NCBI GenBank assembly: GCA_025144025.1
Contig: JALXWS010000013.1
Location: 1 to 64,000 of the forward strand
Source: Corynebacterium sp. p3-SID1241
Lineage (GTDB): Bacteria > Actinomycetota > Actinomycetes > Mycobacteriales > Mycobacteriaceae
Length of the DNA: 64,000 nt
Direction of reading: 5' to 3'
A program made the position numbers and the translations under genes. The notes beneath the pieces were generated by a model, which saw only the letters and a program-made list of their open reading frames with translations, was not told the origin of the DNA and made no database searches. The first letter of the stretch is position 1, and every line of letters begins with the position of its first letter. Positions 47,205 through 56,671 of this stretch are shown here, piece after piece.

Positions 47205-47252
47205 ATGACCGATATGAAGAACATGACTACTGCTTGGTGGTGGCACGCGTAA
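47205..47252 (+). CDS. trpL: trp operon leader peptide
   Basis: The 15-residue peptide MTDMKNMTTAWWWHA has three consecutive Trp codons (47235-47243). It can also start at the in-frame ATG at 47214. Such a peptide is the sensor of transcription attenuation: when charged tRNA-Trp is scarce the ribosome stalls at the Trp codons. It lies 130 bp before trpE, with an attenuator between. Confidence 0.9.
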   Translation: MTDMKNMTTAWWWHA

Positions 47253-47306
47253 CCCGCGGGCCTTTCTTCACAACCCATTTTCTGGCTCGCATTCTGCGGG
47301 CCTTTT
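47253..47306 (+). terminator. trp attenuator: antiterminator and terminator
   Basis: GCGGGCC occurs at 47256-47262 and again at 47296-47302. Each copy can pair with GGCTCGC at 47284-47290. Pairing with the downstream copy forms a hairpin (GGCTCGCA, loop TTC, TGCGGGCC) followed by TTTT, a terminator. Pairing with the upstream copy is the antiterminator. The upstream copy lies just after the leader stop, so a ribosome that reaches the stop would mask it and allow termination, whereas one stalled at Trp codons would not. Confidence 0.85.
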
Positions 47307-47381
47307 GGCGTTTTAGTGCCTCTGCTCGCGGAAGCCCATATTCCGTTCCTACCTTCCCAATACCTCCGAGAGGGCACTGCA

Positions 47382-48901
47382 ATGCCATATACCTCCACCC
47401 GCGATATAAGTTATGACCGCGACGCGGCCGCACTTTTCGACGCACTAGCACAACCAAGAGATTCCTTATTGCTTGAAAGTGCGGACATCGAAACCAAGAA
47501 GAACCTCGACTGTTTGGCTGTACTCAAGGCCGCACTAAAAGTCACGTGTCACGGCCAGCGGGTGGAGGCCCGCGCCCTGACAGAAGCGGGCGAGGCGCTC
47601 CTGCCCTCCTTGGCCAACCGATTCCGCCACCGCTTGGTTTCACGTGAAACAACTACCGCCGTATTTGAATTCGAGTTTGCCACGCAAGCTGACGAGCGGG
47701 AACGGCTCTTGGGCGAATCAACCGCAGATATCCTCCGATTCCTGCAACTTAGGGCGGACTATTCGTCTTCCTTATTGCCCTTTCTGGCAGGTGGCTTTGC
47801 CTATGACTATTTGGCTACCTTCGAATCCCTGCCAGAAGTTGACCCCAGTTCCAATGAGTACCCGGACTTTGAATTCTTGGTAGCGCAAACCGTCTTAGCG
47901 GTAGATAACTTAAAGGGCACCGCACGACTGGAAGGCTGGGACACTAACCAAGGCCGCTTGGAAGAGGAGCTGAACTCTCTGGCAGCAAAACCGGCGGCTA
48001 CCGCGCCTGTAGGACCGCGAAGAAAGAGGGTAAAGGCGGTTGCCGATATGGATGATGAGGCATTTCGCGCGGGCGTCGATAAGCTCAAAAGCAATATTCA
48101 CGCCGGAGATATCTACCAAGTGGTTCCGGCCCGCTCTTTCACCCTGGAATGCCCAGACGCCTTGGCCGCCTACCGCACGCTGCGGGAAACCAATCCTTCG
48201 CCGTATATGTTCTATGTCCGCGGCGCCGACTATGAACTCTTTGGGGCGTCACCGGAATCCAACCTCAAATTCACACCGGGAAATAGGGAAGTGCAGCTCT
48301 ATCCCATCGCAGGTACCCGGCTGCGTGGTCTCAACCCAGATGGCAGCGTGAACCATGAACTTGATATCCGCAATGAACTGGAAATGCGCACCGATCAAAA
48401 AGAGATTGCGGAGCATACGATGCTGGTGGATTTAGCTCGCAATGATGTAGCGCGCGTGGCCGTACCCCGCACCCGCCGGGTTGCGGAGCTCTTGCAGGTT
48501 GACCGCTATTCCCGCGTAATGCACTTAGTCTCCCGGGTCACGGCGCGGCTTCACCCAGACTTTGACGCGCTCGATGCGTACCGCGCTTGCATGAACATGG
48601 GCACTTTGACGGGAGCGCCCAAGCTGCGGGCGACCGAGCTAGTCCGTCGCTTTGAGGGCAAACGCCGCGGATCCTATGGCGGGGCGGTGGGCTACTTGCG
48701 CGGCGACGGTGCCATGGACAACTGCATCGTCATCCGTTCGGCCTATGTCAAAGGGGGGGGACGGCGGTAGTGCAGGCCGGCGCCGGAGTGGTCAAGGACT
48801 CCTTGCCAAAGGCCGAGGCCGATGAATCTGTGCATAAAGCCTACGCCGTACTCAATGCCATTGCGGTGGCACACGGGGCTGAACTGGAGGTGCAGCGATG
48901 A
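47382..48901 (+). CDS. trpE: Anthranilate synthase component I, frameshifted near the C-terminus
   Basis: TrpE converts chorismate to anthranilate with TrpG. The first 462 residues or so read through in frame and end at 48770. The feedback-site region LLESADIETKKNLDC and the chorismate-site GTLTGAPKLRA are present. At 48753-48760 a run of eight G residues changes frame and gives a stop soon after. In the next frame the sequence continues TAVVQAGAGVVKDSL to an end at 48901, the normal C-terminus, overlapping trpG as ATGA. Six or nine G residues would restore it. Whether the active enzyme is made depends on this tract. The second Ser of the LLES-X10-S feedback motif is Cys here. The ATG at 47382 follows GAGAGGG. 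Confidence 0.9.
47637..47650. promoter_or_regulatory. parS site 2
   Basis: A perfect GTTTCACGTGAAAC lies within trpE. Confidence 0.88.
48753..48760 (+). repeat. Eight-base G tract at the trpE frameshift
   Basis: The longest G tract that I noticed in the window. Six or nine G residues restore the trpE frame, and eight do not. It is a plausible slippage site or a place of sequencing error. Confidence 0.8.
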
Positions 48902-49545
48902 AATCGCCACACGTTATCTTACTAGATAACCACGATTCTTTTGTCTACAACCTAGTCGATGCCCTAGCAGACTTCGATACCACCGTATTTCGCAATACCG
49001 TTTCGGTAAAGGACGTGCTCCACGCACAGCCCGACATAATTGTTCTTTCCCCCGGGCCCGGGCATCCACGTGATGCAGGCTGCATGATGGAGCTTGTCGG
49101 TGCCACCCTTGGCACCATTCCCATCCTCGGTATCTGCCTTGGCTTCCAGGCGCTGCTTGAGCACCACGGCGGTACGGTCACGTCGTGCGGACCTGTGCAT
49201 GGCAAATCCGTCCCGATGGTCATTACCGAGGCCGGCATTCAGCATCCCGTCTTCCAAGGCCTTGCTATCGATACCGGTCCCGATCAACCTGGCAGGCACG
49301 GTACGCAAGTTCCGGTGGCACGCTATCACTCCCTCGGCTGCACGGACATCCCTCAAGGCATGCGTTCCTTGGCGCATGCAGCAACGGACATAGGCAAGGT
49401 AACCATGGCAGCCGAAACAACTGATGGTCTAACACTCGGCATGCAATTTCACCCAGAGTCCATCCTGACGCCGAGCGGACCGCTGATGCTCGCGCGTTGC
49501 ATTAACCAACTTTCAATATCACCCACTATAGATTCGGAGCAGTAA
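48898..49545 (+). CDS. trpG: Anthranilate synthase component II (glutamine amidotransferase)
   Basis: The 215-residue class I amidotransferase has the nucleophile in ILGICLGFQ at about residue 83 and the histidine in GMQFHPES near residue 184. It supplies ammonia to TrpE. It overlaps the intact trpE end by four bases. TrpG is not fused to TrpD here. Confidence 0.95.
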   Translation: MKSPHVILLDNHDSFVYNLVDALADFDTTVFRNTVSVKDVLHAQPDIIVLSPGPGHPRDAGCMMELVGATLGTIPILGICLGFQALLEHHGGTVTSCGPVHGKSVPMVITEAGIQHPVFQGLAIDTGPDQPGRHGTQVPVARYHSLGCTDIPQGMRSLAHAATDIGKVTMAAETTDGLTLGMQFHPESILTPSGPLMLARCINQLSISPTIDSEQ

Positions 49546-49546
49546 A

Positions 49547-50581
49547 ATGAAACACACCCCTTTACACACCCTTCAGGCATTCCTAGATAATAACCAGCCC
49601 ACCGTCGAAGAGGCCATCGAGGCATTTACCCCCTTGGCGGTCGGCGACTATGACGATATCCAAATCGCGGCGCTCCTTTTCCACATCCGAACCCGAGGCG
49701 AGACCTTCGCCGACGTGGCTGGAGCAGCCAAAGCCTTTTTGAAGGTGGGCTATCCCTTTCCCATCACCGGCGCAGGTGTCATGGATACGGCTGGCACTGG
49801 GGGCGATGGCGCAAATACCATCAATATCACCACCGGTGCCTCCCTCGTTGCCGCCGCTGGGGGAGTAAAGATGGTCAAACACGGCAATCGATCGGTCTCG
49901 TCCAAATCCGGCTCAGCCGATGTCCTCGAGGCACTCAATATCCCACTCGATTTGGATGCCGCGCGAGCTGTCCGCCAATATACAGCCTCGAATTTCACGT
50001 TCTTATTTGCCCCCGCCTACAACCCAGCGGTGGCTCATGTGCAACCGGTGCGCAAGGCGCTGGGGATTTCTACCATCTTCAACACTCTCGGCCCGCTACT
50101 TTCGCCTAGCCACCCCGCACTACAAATCATGGGAATCGCAAAGCCGGACCAAGGCCAGCTTATTGCGGAGGTGTTCCGAGAACTCGGACGCGAACGGGCC
50201 CTTGTCATCCACGGCGCCGGCACCGATGAGATTGCCATCCACGGCACCACGCTGGTGTGGGAACTCAAGGATGGTGAGATTTCCACCTACGAGTTGACGC
50301 CGGAGGACCTCGGGATTACACGTCACGACCTAGCAGAGCTCGCCGGCGGGGACGGGGCAGCGAACGCCCAAGCTCTCCGTGCGGTATTTGCCGGCCACAG
50401 CGCCCCCGCCCATTATGACGCAATTACCGCTAACGCCGGTGCGATGTTCTACCTCAACGGGACCACGCAGACCATTGCGGCCGGAGTCACGCACGCCAAG
50501 GAGCTCATCGATAGCGGCCACGTTGATAGGTGGCTCGCCATCCACGAAGCCGCGAACTACGCACAAGGGGAGGAGTCCTGA
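49547..50581 (+). CDS. trpD: Anthranilate phosphoribosyltransferase
   Basis: The 344-residue enzyme adds phosphoribose to anthranilate. It has the PRPP motif DTAGTGGDGANTINIT at about residues 82-97 and VKHGNRSVSSKSGSAD. It lies one base after trpG, and its stop overlaps trpCF as TGATG. Confidence 0.96.
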   Translation: MKHTPLHTLQAFLDNNQPTVEEAIEAFTPLAVGDYDDIQIAALLFHIRTRGETFADVAGAAKAFLKVGYPFPITGAGVMDTAGTGGDGANTINITTGASLVAAAGGVKMVKHGNRSVSSKSGSADVLEALNIPLDLDAARAVRQYTASNFTFLFAPAYNPAVAHVQPVRKALGISTIFNTLGPLLSPSHPALQIMGIAKPDQGQLIAEVFRELGRERALVIHGAGTDEIAIHGTTLVWELKDGEISTYELTPEDLGITRHDLAELAGGDGAANAQALRAVFAGHSAPAHYDAITANAGAMFYLNGTTQTIAAGVTHAKELIDSGHVDRWLAIHEAANYAQGEES

Positions 50582-51987
50582 TGGTCCAGAATAAATTGCC
50601 CACGGTGCTCGAAGAGATCGTCGCCAAGCGCCGCACGCACTTGCCCGCGATTAGGGAGCGCCTAGCCCATGTATACCTGCCGAATCTTCCGCGCTCGGAG
50701 CGCTCGCTTTACGACGCCCTCCAAGGCACCAACCGCTTCATTATGGAGTGCAAGTCTTCCTCGCCGTCCCTCGGCCTTATTCGCGCGGAGTACCACCCCG
50801 GTGAGATCGCCCGCATTTACTCGCGCTATGCCTCAGCAATTTCGGTGTTATGCGAGCCCGAGCGCTTTGGCGGCGACTATGACCACCTGCAGACCGTTGC
50901 GCAGTCCACCCACCTGCCCGTGCTGTGCAAAGACTTCATCGTAGATCCCATACAAGTCTATGCCGCGCGCTATTACGGCGCCGATGCCATCTTGCTCATG
51001 ATGTCCATCGTGGACGATCACACCTATGGCGAGCTCAAGGCATTGGCGGACCGCCTCGGCCTAGACGTGCTAACAGAAGCCATTACCGAGGAAGAAGTGA
51101 ACCGAGCGGTGGGCTTCGGTGTAGATATCATCGGGATTAATAACCGGAACCTTCACGATCTCAGCATCGACTTAGGGCGCACCGAACGCCTCGCCCAATG
51201 TATTCCATCTGGAAAGGTCATCGTTTCCGAGTCGGGCATCCGCGACAACGCCACTGTTCGCCGCTTAGGCTCGCACGCTCACGCCTTCCTCGTGGGCTCA
51301 CATCTCACCTCCCAGCGAGATATTGACCGCGCGGCACGGGACCTCGTGTTTGGAATAAATAAGGTGTGCGGCATCACTACCTCGTCGACTGCACAGTCCG
51401 CACGCGCTGCGGGCGCCCGCTACGGAGGGCTTATCTTTGCACCGGATTCTCCGCGTAGTGTTTCACGTGAAACGGCGCACCACATCGTCGCGGCGGAGCC
51501 GGGATTGGATTACGTCGCTGTGACGCGCTCTACAGATGTCAACGAACTGAAAAGGCTAGCCGACATTCCCGGTCTGCACGCCCTTCAATTACACGCCCCG
51601 TTCCAAGGTGATTTGGAAGGGGAGAGGCAGCTCCTCCGCCGCGCACGCGAGGCAGCCGGCAGCTTGGATATTTGGCGTGCCGTGAACATGCGCGAGGCCG
51701 ACTTTGCTGCGCTTTCGGGGCAGCCTTTCTCTGAAGTTGAAGCGCTCGTTTTGGACTCCGGAAACGGCGGAACCGGGACGCGTTTTAATTGGAGCACCAT
51801 CCCTACAGAGATAAAGAGCAAATCTTTCCTCGCCGGCGGCTTGCATATTGGCAACCTCGACGAGGCGTTGTCCGTTGCCACGGCCGGTTTAGACCTTAAC
51901 TCAGGTTTGGAATACGCGCCCGGACGCAAGGACTCCGCGCTCATTTCCCAAGCGTTTAGCGCTATCCGTAATTACACCCACTCATAG
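50581..51987 (+). CDS. trpCF: Bifunctional indole-glycerol-phosphate synthase/PRA isomerase
   Basis: The 468-residue fusion has an N-terminal TrpC barrel (about 1-255) with [13 protein letters not shown] and the catalytic Glu region, then a C-terminal TrpF barrel beginning VCGITT at about residue 262. It does two consecutive steps of the pathway. The ATG at 50581 is preferred over an earlier in-frame start. A parS site lies within the TrpF part. Confidence 0.96.
   Translation: MVQNKLPTVLEEIVAKRRTHLPAIRERLAHVYLPNLPRSERSLYDALQGTNRFIMECKSSSPSLGLIRAEYHPGEIARIYSRYASAISVLCEPERFGGDYDHLQTVAQSTHLPVLCKDFIVDPIQVYAARYYGADAILLMMSIVDDHTYGELKALADRLGLDVLTEAITEEEVNRAVGFGVDIIGINNRNLHDLSIDLGRTERLAQCIPSGKVIVSESGIRDNATVRRLGSHAHAFLVGSHLTSQRDIDRAARDLVFGINKVCGITTSSTAQSARAAGARYGGLIFAPDSPRSVSRETAHHIVAAEPGLDYVAVTRSTDVNELKRLADIPGLHALQLHAPFQGDLEGERQLLRRAREAAGSLDIWRAVNMREADFAALSGQPFSEVEALVLDSGNGGTGTRFNWSTIPTEIKSKSFLAGGLHIGNLDEALSVATAGLDLNSGLEYAPGRKDSALISQAFSAIRNYTHS
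51460..51473. promoter_or_regulatory. parS site 3
   Basis: A perfect GTTTCACGTGAAAC preceded by T, within trpCF. Confidence 0.88.
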
Positions 51988-52000
51988 AAAGAACAGAACC

Positions 52001-53206
52001 ATGACCGTTTCACGTGAAACGCTCCTTCCAGCGTACTTCGGTGAGTTCGGTGGCCAATTCGTCCCCGAATCCCTCATCCCAGCCCTAGACCAACTAGAAG
52101 ATGCTTTTGTTGAGGCACAGAGCGACCCAGCCTTCCAGGAAGAGTTAAGTACGTTACTGCGCGATTATCTTGGCCGCCCCACACCGATTACGGAGGCGAG
52201 AAACCTCGGCGGAAAGGCACGCATCTTCCTCAAGCGTGAAGACCTTGTCCACGGCGGCGCGCATAAGACCAATCAAGTCCTCGGTCAGGCGCTGCTAGCA
52301 AAGCGAATGGGAAAGACCCGCATCATCGCGGAAACCGGAGCGGGCCAGCACGGTACCGCTACCGCCCTCGCTTGCGCCCTTTTGGGACTTGAGTGCGTGG
52401 TGTATATGGGCGCCAAAGACGCAGCACGTCAACAACCAAACGTATTCCGGATGGAATTGATGGGGGCGAAGGTTGTATCCGTCGATACTGGATCCGGAAC
52501 TCTCAAGGATGCGGTGAACGAAGCACTCCGAGATTGGACCGCTACCTTTCACGAGTCCCACTACCTACTCGGGACCGCAGCCGGGCCGCACCCATTCCCA
52601 ACCATCGTCCGAGAATTCCACAAGGTCATCTCTGAAGAGGCCAAGGCACAGATGCTGGAGCGCACCGGAGGGCTACCCGATGTGGTGGTTGCTTGCGTCG
52701 GTGGCGGATCCAATGCGATCGGCATGTTCGCGGACTTCATCGCAGAGGAAGGCGTGGAGCTTATCGGCGCTGAGCCCGGTGGGGAAGGGCTGGACTCCGG
52801 CAAGCATGGTGCCACCATCAATAACGGAACGGTGGGCATCCTGCACGGCGCCCGCAGCTACCTTATGCGGAATGCGGATGGACAAGTGGAAGAATCCTAT
52901 TCCATCTCCGCTGGGTTGGACTACCCGGGCGTAGGGCCGCAGCATGCCCATTTACACGCCAGCGGCCGTGCCACATACGTCGGCATTACTGACGCCGAAG
53001 CCCTCGAAGCATTCCAGCTTCTTTCTAAGAGGGAAGGCATTATTCCCGCTCTCGAATCCTCGCACGCGTTAGCCTATGCCTTAAAACATAAGGACGAGGA
53101 CATCACCTTCCTCGTCTCCCTCTCCGGCCGCGGCGATAAGGACATCGACCACGTCCGCCATACCCTTGACACCCACCCTGAACTGGAACTGCAGGAGGAG
53201 AATTAG
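52001..53206 (+). CDS. trpB: Tryptophan synthase beta chain
   Basis: The 401-residue PLP enzyme joins indole and serine. The PLP lysine is in GGAHKTNQ at about residue 90, and the phosphate-binding loop is VGGGSNAIG near 235. A parS site lies 6 bases after the start and encodes part of the N-terminus (VSRET). TrpA follows with a 1-base overlap. Confidence 0.97.
   Translation: MTVSRETLLPAYFGEFGGQFVPESLIPALDQLEDAFVEAQSDPAFQEELSTLLRDYLGRPTPITEARNLGGKARIFLKREDLVHGGAHKTNQVLGQALLAKRMGKTRIIAETGAGQHGTATALACALLGLECVVYMGAKDAARQQPNVFRMELMGAKVVSVDTGSGTLKDAVNEALRDWTATFHESHYLLGTAAGPHPFPTIVREFHKVISEEAKAQMLERTGGLPDVVVACVGGGSNAIGMFADFIAEEGVELIGAEPGGEGLDSGKHGATINNGTVGILHGARSYLMRNADGQVEESYSISAGLDYPGVGPQHAHLHASGRATYVGITDAEALEAFQLLSKREGIIPALESSHALAYALKHKDEDITFLVSLSGRGDKDIDHVRHTLDTHPELELQEEN
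52007..52020. promoter_or_regulatory. parS site 4
   Basis: A perfect GTTTCACGTGAAAC at codons 3-7 of trpB. Confidence 0.88.
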
Positions 53207-54072
53207 TGAGCACCCGTTACGAAAACCTATTTAGCTCCCTGCACGAAAGGGGAGAAGGCGCGTTTGTACCCTTCATCATGTTGGGCGACCCGACGCCAGA
53301 GGACTCACTGAAAATTGTGCGTACCGTTGTGACGGCCGGCGCTGACGCGCTCGAACTGGGCGTGCCCTTTTCAGATCCGGTAGCCGACGGTCCGACCATT
53401 CAGGCTTCTCACCTCCGGGCGCTCGATGGCGGTGCAACGGTGGACAGCTCTTTGGAGCTGATTAGCACCATTCGTACCGAGTTTCCGGAGCTACCCATTG
53501 GCATGCTGATTTACGGCAACGTCGCATTTACTCGCGGCTTCGACCGCTTCTACGCGGAGTTCGCAAAGGCCGGTGCTGATAGCATCTTGCTTCCCGACGT
53601 CCCCGTACGCGAAGGCGCACCCTTTATTGCGGCGGCACAGAAGGCCGATATTGATCCCATCTTTATTGCCCCTGCACGCGCCACCGAGGAGACCTTGAAA
53701 GGTGTCGCTAAAAGTTCGCAGGGATATATTTACGCAATATCCCGCGATGGCGTAACCGGTACCGAAAAGCAATCCGAGACACTCGGTCTCGAAGAGGTCG
53801 TATCAAATATACAGCGCTTCGACGGTCCACCGGTTCTCCTTGGCTTCGGCATCTCCGAGCCTACCCATGTTCAAGATGCCATCGCCGCTGGGGCGGCTGG
53901 TGCCATTACTGGCTCCGCCATTACCAAAATAATTGACCGACGCGTTTCACGTGAAACAGATACGGATGGAATACCGCTCGAAGGAACGCCGGGGCGCATA
54001 GATAATGAAACAACACTACATGAAGAGCTCACCGAATTCGTCTCCCGCATGAAAGCCGCCACACAAAAGTAG
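53206..54072 (+). CDS. trpA: Tryptophan synthase alpha chain
   Basis: The 288-residue enzyme cleaves indole-glycerol phosphate. It has LELGVPFSDPVADGPTIQ at about residues 48-65 with the catalytic acidic residue, and the second one in ILLPDVPVREG. It starts with GTG, overlapping the trpB stop as TAGTG. The last 35 residues include a parS-encoded segment and are longer than in many homologues. Confidence 0.96.
   Translation: MSTRYENLFSSLHERGEGAFVPFIMLGDPTPEDSLKIVRTVVTAGADALELGVPFSDPVADGPTIQASHLRALDGGATVDSSLELISTIRTEFPELPIGMLIYGNVAFTRGFDRFYAEFAKAGADSILLPDVPVREGAPFIAAAQKADIDPIFIAPARATEETLKGVAKSSQGYIYAISRDGVTGTEKQSETLGLEEVVSNIQRFDGPPVLLGFGISEPTHVQDAIAAGAAGAITGSAITKIIDRRVSRETDTDGIPLEGTPGRIDNETTLHEELTEFVSRMKAATQK
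53944..53957. promoter_or_regulatory. parS site 5
   Basis: A perfect GTTTCACGTGAAAC followed by A, near the end of trpA. Confidence 0.88.
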
Positions 54073-54093
54073 TTCTCCCAAATACAGCAAATT

Positions 54094-54134
54094 CCTCGTC
54101 AGTGCTGAAATGCTCGGTACTGACGAGGGGTTTC
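54094..54134. terminator. Terminator between trpA and the symporter
   Basis: CCTCGTCAGT pairs with ACTGACGAGG across a 15-nt loop, and GGTTT follows on the plus strand. It lies between two convergent genes and may end both transcripts. Confidence 0.7.
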
Positions 54135-54148
54135 GCTTAGACAAGATC

Positions 54149-55360
54149 CTAGGCGGTTGGGTCCGTTAATTCTTCCTTAGTAGCGTCCTCCCGATTGCCC
54201 ACGAACTTATCGAGGATCATCGCGATAGCACCGTCGCCTGTGACATTGGCTGCGGTACCGACGGAGTCGATGGCAATATAGGCAGCGATCATCAGCGCTA
54301 CCATGCCATCATCAAAGCCCATCATGTCTGCCAGGAGGCCAGCTGCGACCATCACAGCACCACCAGGAACACCCGGAGCAGCGATCATCATGATGCCGAG
54401 CAAGAAAATGAAGCCCAAACCGGTGCTCGTGCTGATATCTAGGTTCGCCATATAGACAATCGCGAAAGCGTAGAGAGTCAACTTAATCATCGAGCCGGAT
54501 AGGTGAATGGTTGCGCACAGGGGGATGACAAAGTTAGCTACGGGCCTTGAAATGCCATTCTTAAGCGTGGACTCCACTGAAATGGGAATAGTAGCAGCCG
54601 AGGAGGAGGTGCCCAAGGCAGTAAAGTACGCAGGCATCATGTTGCGCAGGGCCTTAAAGGGGTTCTTACCCGTGATCGCACCAGCGATGATGTACTGGAC
54701 CACCAGGTAAACCAAGGTCATGACAACGGCCAAGATCAGTACTTTAGCAAAGGCCGAAAGCACATCGCCCAAATTACCGTTCATTCCCAAGCTTAGGAAC
54801 ATGCCAAAGATATAGAAGGGAAGAATCGGCACGACGAAGCCCCAGATAACCTTGACTACGACATTCTCCAATTCCTTGGTAACGGCGTACAAAGTGTCAG
54901 ACTTCACCGTAGTCATTGCTACGCCGATGCAAAACGACAGCAAAAGGGCCGTCATAACCTCAAACGGCGGCGCCATTTCTACCTCAAAATAAGGAGAGAG
55001 CGCGCCCTCATCAATATCGGAGACATTGGTAACCAAGTTTTGGCCACTCAGCATAGTGGGGTAAAGCCAGTGCGCAAGTACGTAGGCAAGAAGACCGGCA
55101 ATAGTCGTTGAGCCGTAAGCAATGCCGGCAGTCACACCCAACCACTTTCCGGCACCGCGTCCAAGACCCGCAATCGACGGGGCAATTAGCGCAAAAATTA
55201 ATACCGGAATAAAGAAATTGAGGAAGTTGCTAAACAGGCCATTGAAGGTGGCAAATACCCGGCCAAACCACTCGGGCGCGAATTGGCTCATCACCACGCC
55301 AAGGACTATGGCGACGATAATGCGGAATAACAAAGATTCCGAGAGCTTCTTGAGATTCAT
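54149..55360 (-). CDS. Dicarboxylate/amino acid:cation symporter (DAACS family)
   Basis: The 403-residue membrane protein has about eight helices and two re-entrant loops. The family's serine-rich motif is LGTSSSAATIPIS near residue 245, and GVPGGAVMVAAGLLADMMG follows near the end. DAACS carriers take up glutamate, aspartate, serine/threonine or C4-dicarboxylates with Na+ or H+. The subfamily is not certain. Confidence 0.87.
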   Translation of the reverse strand: MNLKKLSESLLFRIIVAIVLGVVMSQFAPEWFGRVFATFNGLFSNFLNFFIPVLIFALIAPSIAGLGRGAGKWLGVTAGIAYGSTTIAGLLAYVLAHWLYPTMLSGQNLVTNVSDIDEGALSPYFEVEMAPPFEVMTALLLSFCIGVAMTTVKSDTLYAVTKELENVVVKVIWGFVVPILPFYIFGMFLSLGMNGNLGDVLSAFAKVLILAVVMTLVYLVVQYIIAGAITGKNPFKALRNMMPAYFTALGTSSSAATIPISVESTLKNGISRPVANFVIPLCATIHLSGSMIKLTLYAFAIVYMANLDISTSTGLGFIFLLGIMMIAAPGVPGGAVMVAAGLLADMMGFDDGMVALMIAAYIAIDSVGTAANVTGDGAIAMILDKFVGNREDATKEELTDPTA

Positions 55361-55553
55361 GTATTTACAATCATTGTTGAGCGTCCCACCTCGGGCGAAA
55401 AATTACCGAGACGAAACAAAGCGGTGCAGTGGCAACGGCCGGGCTAATATCTATCACTCGACCTTAAAGGCATACTACCTGACACACCGCGTAGTCAGAA
55501 CATTCACCCCAGAGGCAATTTCTATCTAGGCGCTACAAGGTTAAACTGAATAC

Positions 55554-56024
55554 ATGATCGCAGTAGGAATCATATTTTTAGTCCTCGCCGTATTTCTCAT
55601 CGTAGTGGGAACCCTCGCTACGACTAGGCGCTTGCCCGGAAATAGCTACATTGGCTTGCGTCTACAAGAAATTCGCAAATCCCGCGAAGCATGGGACAAT
55701 GCCCATCGCATTGCTGGACCATTTTGGATTCTCTGCGGAGTATGTCTGGTTTTCGGTGGGGTAGTCGCCCTGCGCGCTGAAGGGTGGATGTGGCTCATTC
55801 CAGCCCTGACGTTCGTTGCAGCGGTTCTTGCCCTATCTATCGGATCCAACCTCGGGTCGCGAGCCGCTTTCCTCTATGAACAAGCGCACGCTAATGAAGA
55901 AGGTTGCGGGGAATCTTGCAACTGTGGGTCCGACGGCTGCGGTGGGGAAGCAGCTGGGGAGACAGCCGCTCCCCAAGTCGATGTCAACGCTCTCCGCCAC
56001 GCGGCGCGTAAATCGGATAAGTAG
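55554..56024 (+). CDS. SdpI-family membrane protein with Cys-rich tail
   Basis: The 156-residue protein has three predicted helices. The SdpI-like signature GNSYIGLRLQEIRKSREAWDNAHRIAG lies between the first and second. SdpI of Bacillus gives immunity to a toxin, but most members are uncharacterised. The tail has five Cys in CGESCNCGSDGCGG, likely a metal-binding site. TAAACT lies 6 nt before the ATG, so it is probably leaderless. A terminator follows. Confidence 0.78.
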   Translation: MIAVGIIFLVLAVFLIVVGTLATTRRLPGNSYIGLRLQEIRKSREAWDNAHRIAGPFWILCGVCLVFGGVVALRAEGWMWLIPALTFVAAVLALSIGSNLGSRAAFLYEQAHANEEGCGESCNCGSDGCGGEAAGETAAPQVDVNALRHAARKSDK

Positions 56025-56354
56025 AAAACAGTACTGCGCTACTCACCCCTTCCGGAGAAGTTTCAATCTTCATCCGGAGGGGGATATTTTTATCTGCTGT
56101 GTCGGCGGATTCCATTGCTTAGGAAGAACCCTTATATTAGACACTGTGACGGTATTAAACGCACAACCCCCGTCCCTCGTATTTAGTCACTAACAATAAA
56201 CCCTTCTAGGTTTTCGATTGAACACAGCAATGATTGTTCTCATTCATTATTGACGTAACTCCCCATTGCAATTCCTGCGAATAAGGATAGAGCTTACGTA
56301 AAGCTTTCCGAACATTCCATTTCTCAACGCGCCCAGCCCGACAATAAGGGCACA
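56025..56354. other. SdpI-like to small peptide intergenic region
   Basis: This 330-bp region has the SdpI terminator near its left end, and the rest is AT-rich promoter-like sequence. I see no gene. Confidence 0.55.
56046..56092 (+). terminator. Rho-independent terminator after the SdpI-like gene
   Basis: CCCCTTCCGGA pairs with TCCGGAGGGGG, with an inner GAAG/CTTC pair, and ATATTTTTAT follows. It lies 22 bp after the stop. Confidence 0.82.
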
Positions 56355-56585
56355 ATGAAACGCATGAAGAAAAGAACCGCCCTCGCAGCCATCGCCGCCT
56401 CCACCTTCGGCATTGGTGCCTTTGCCGAGCAAGGCGAGGCGGAAGTTTCTAACGTCGCTGAAGCGCAGACGCAGCTATCCGCACGCAGCATTGTAAATGA
56501 CTTGGGCATCGACTCCGGCACCTACGAACTCACTCCAACTTCTAACGGTTCTCCCGAAACATGGGAAGGGCTTCTGGCCGGTTAA
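56355..56585 (+). CDS. Small secreted peptide of unknown function
   Basis: The 76-residue protein has a basic start (MKRMKKR), a hydrophobic stretch (TALAAIAASTFGIGAFA) and an acidic mature part. It looks secreted, with a probable signal peptidase site after AFA. I do not recognise the family. It is 9 bp from a parS site. Confidence 0.55.
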   Translation: MKRMKKRTALAAIAASTFGIGAFAEQGEAEVSNVAEAQTQLSARSIVNDLGIDSGTYELTPTSNGSPETWEGLLAG

Positions 56586-56593
56586 ACTACTGT

Positions 56594-56607
56594 GTTTCAC
56601 GTGAAAC
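56594..56607. promoter_or_regulatory. parS site 6
   Basis: A perfect GTTTCACGTGAAAC preceded by T, in the gap between the small peptide and the Rieske gene. Confidence 0.9.
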
Positions 56608-56671
56608 TCAAACCTTGGACGAAACCATAACTCGCTCACATTGGGGGGCCACAGCGGGCTAGAGTAGAGGC

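Noticed and set aside
47195..47213. DtxR-like box in the trp leader
   Set aside because: It has an intact half-site, but it overlaps the leader peptide start and there is no reason for iron control. Probably chance.
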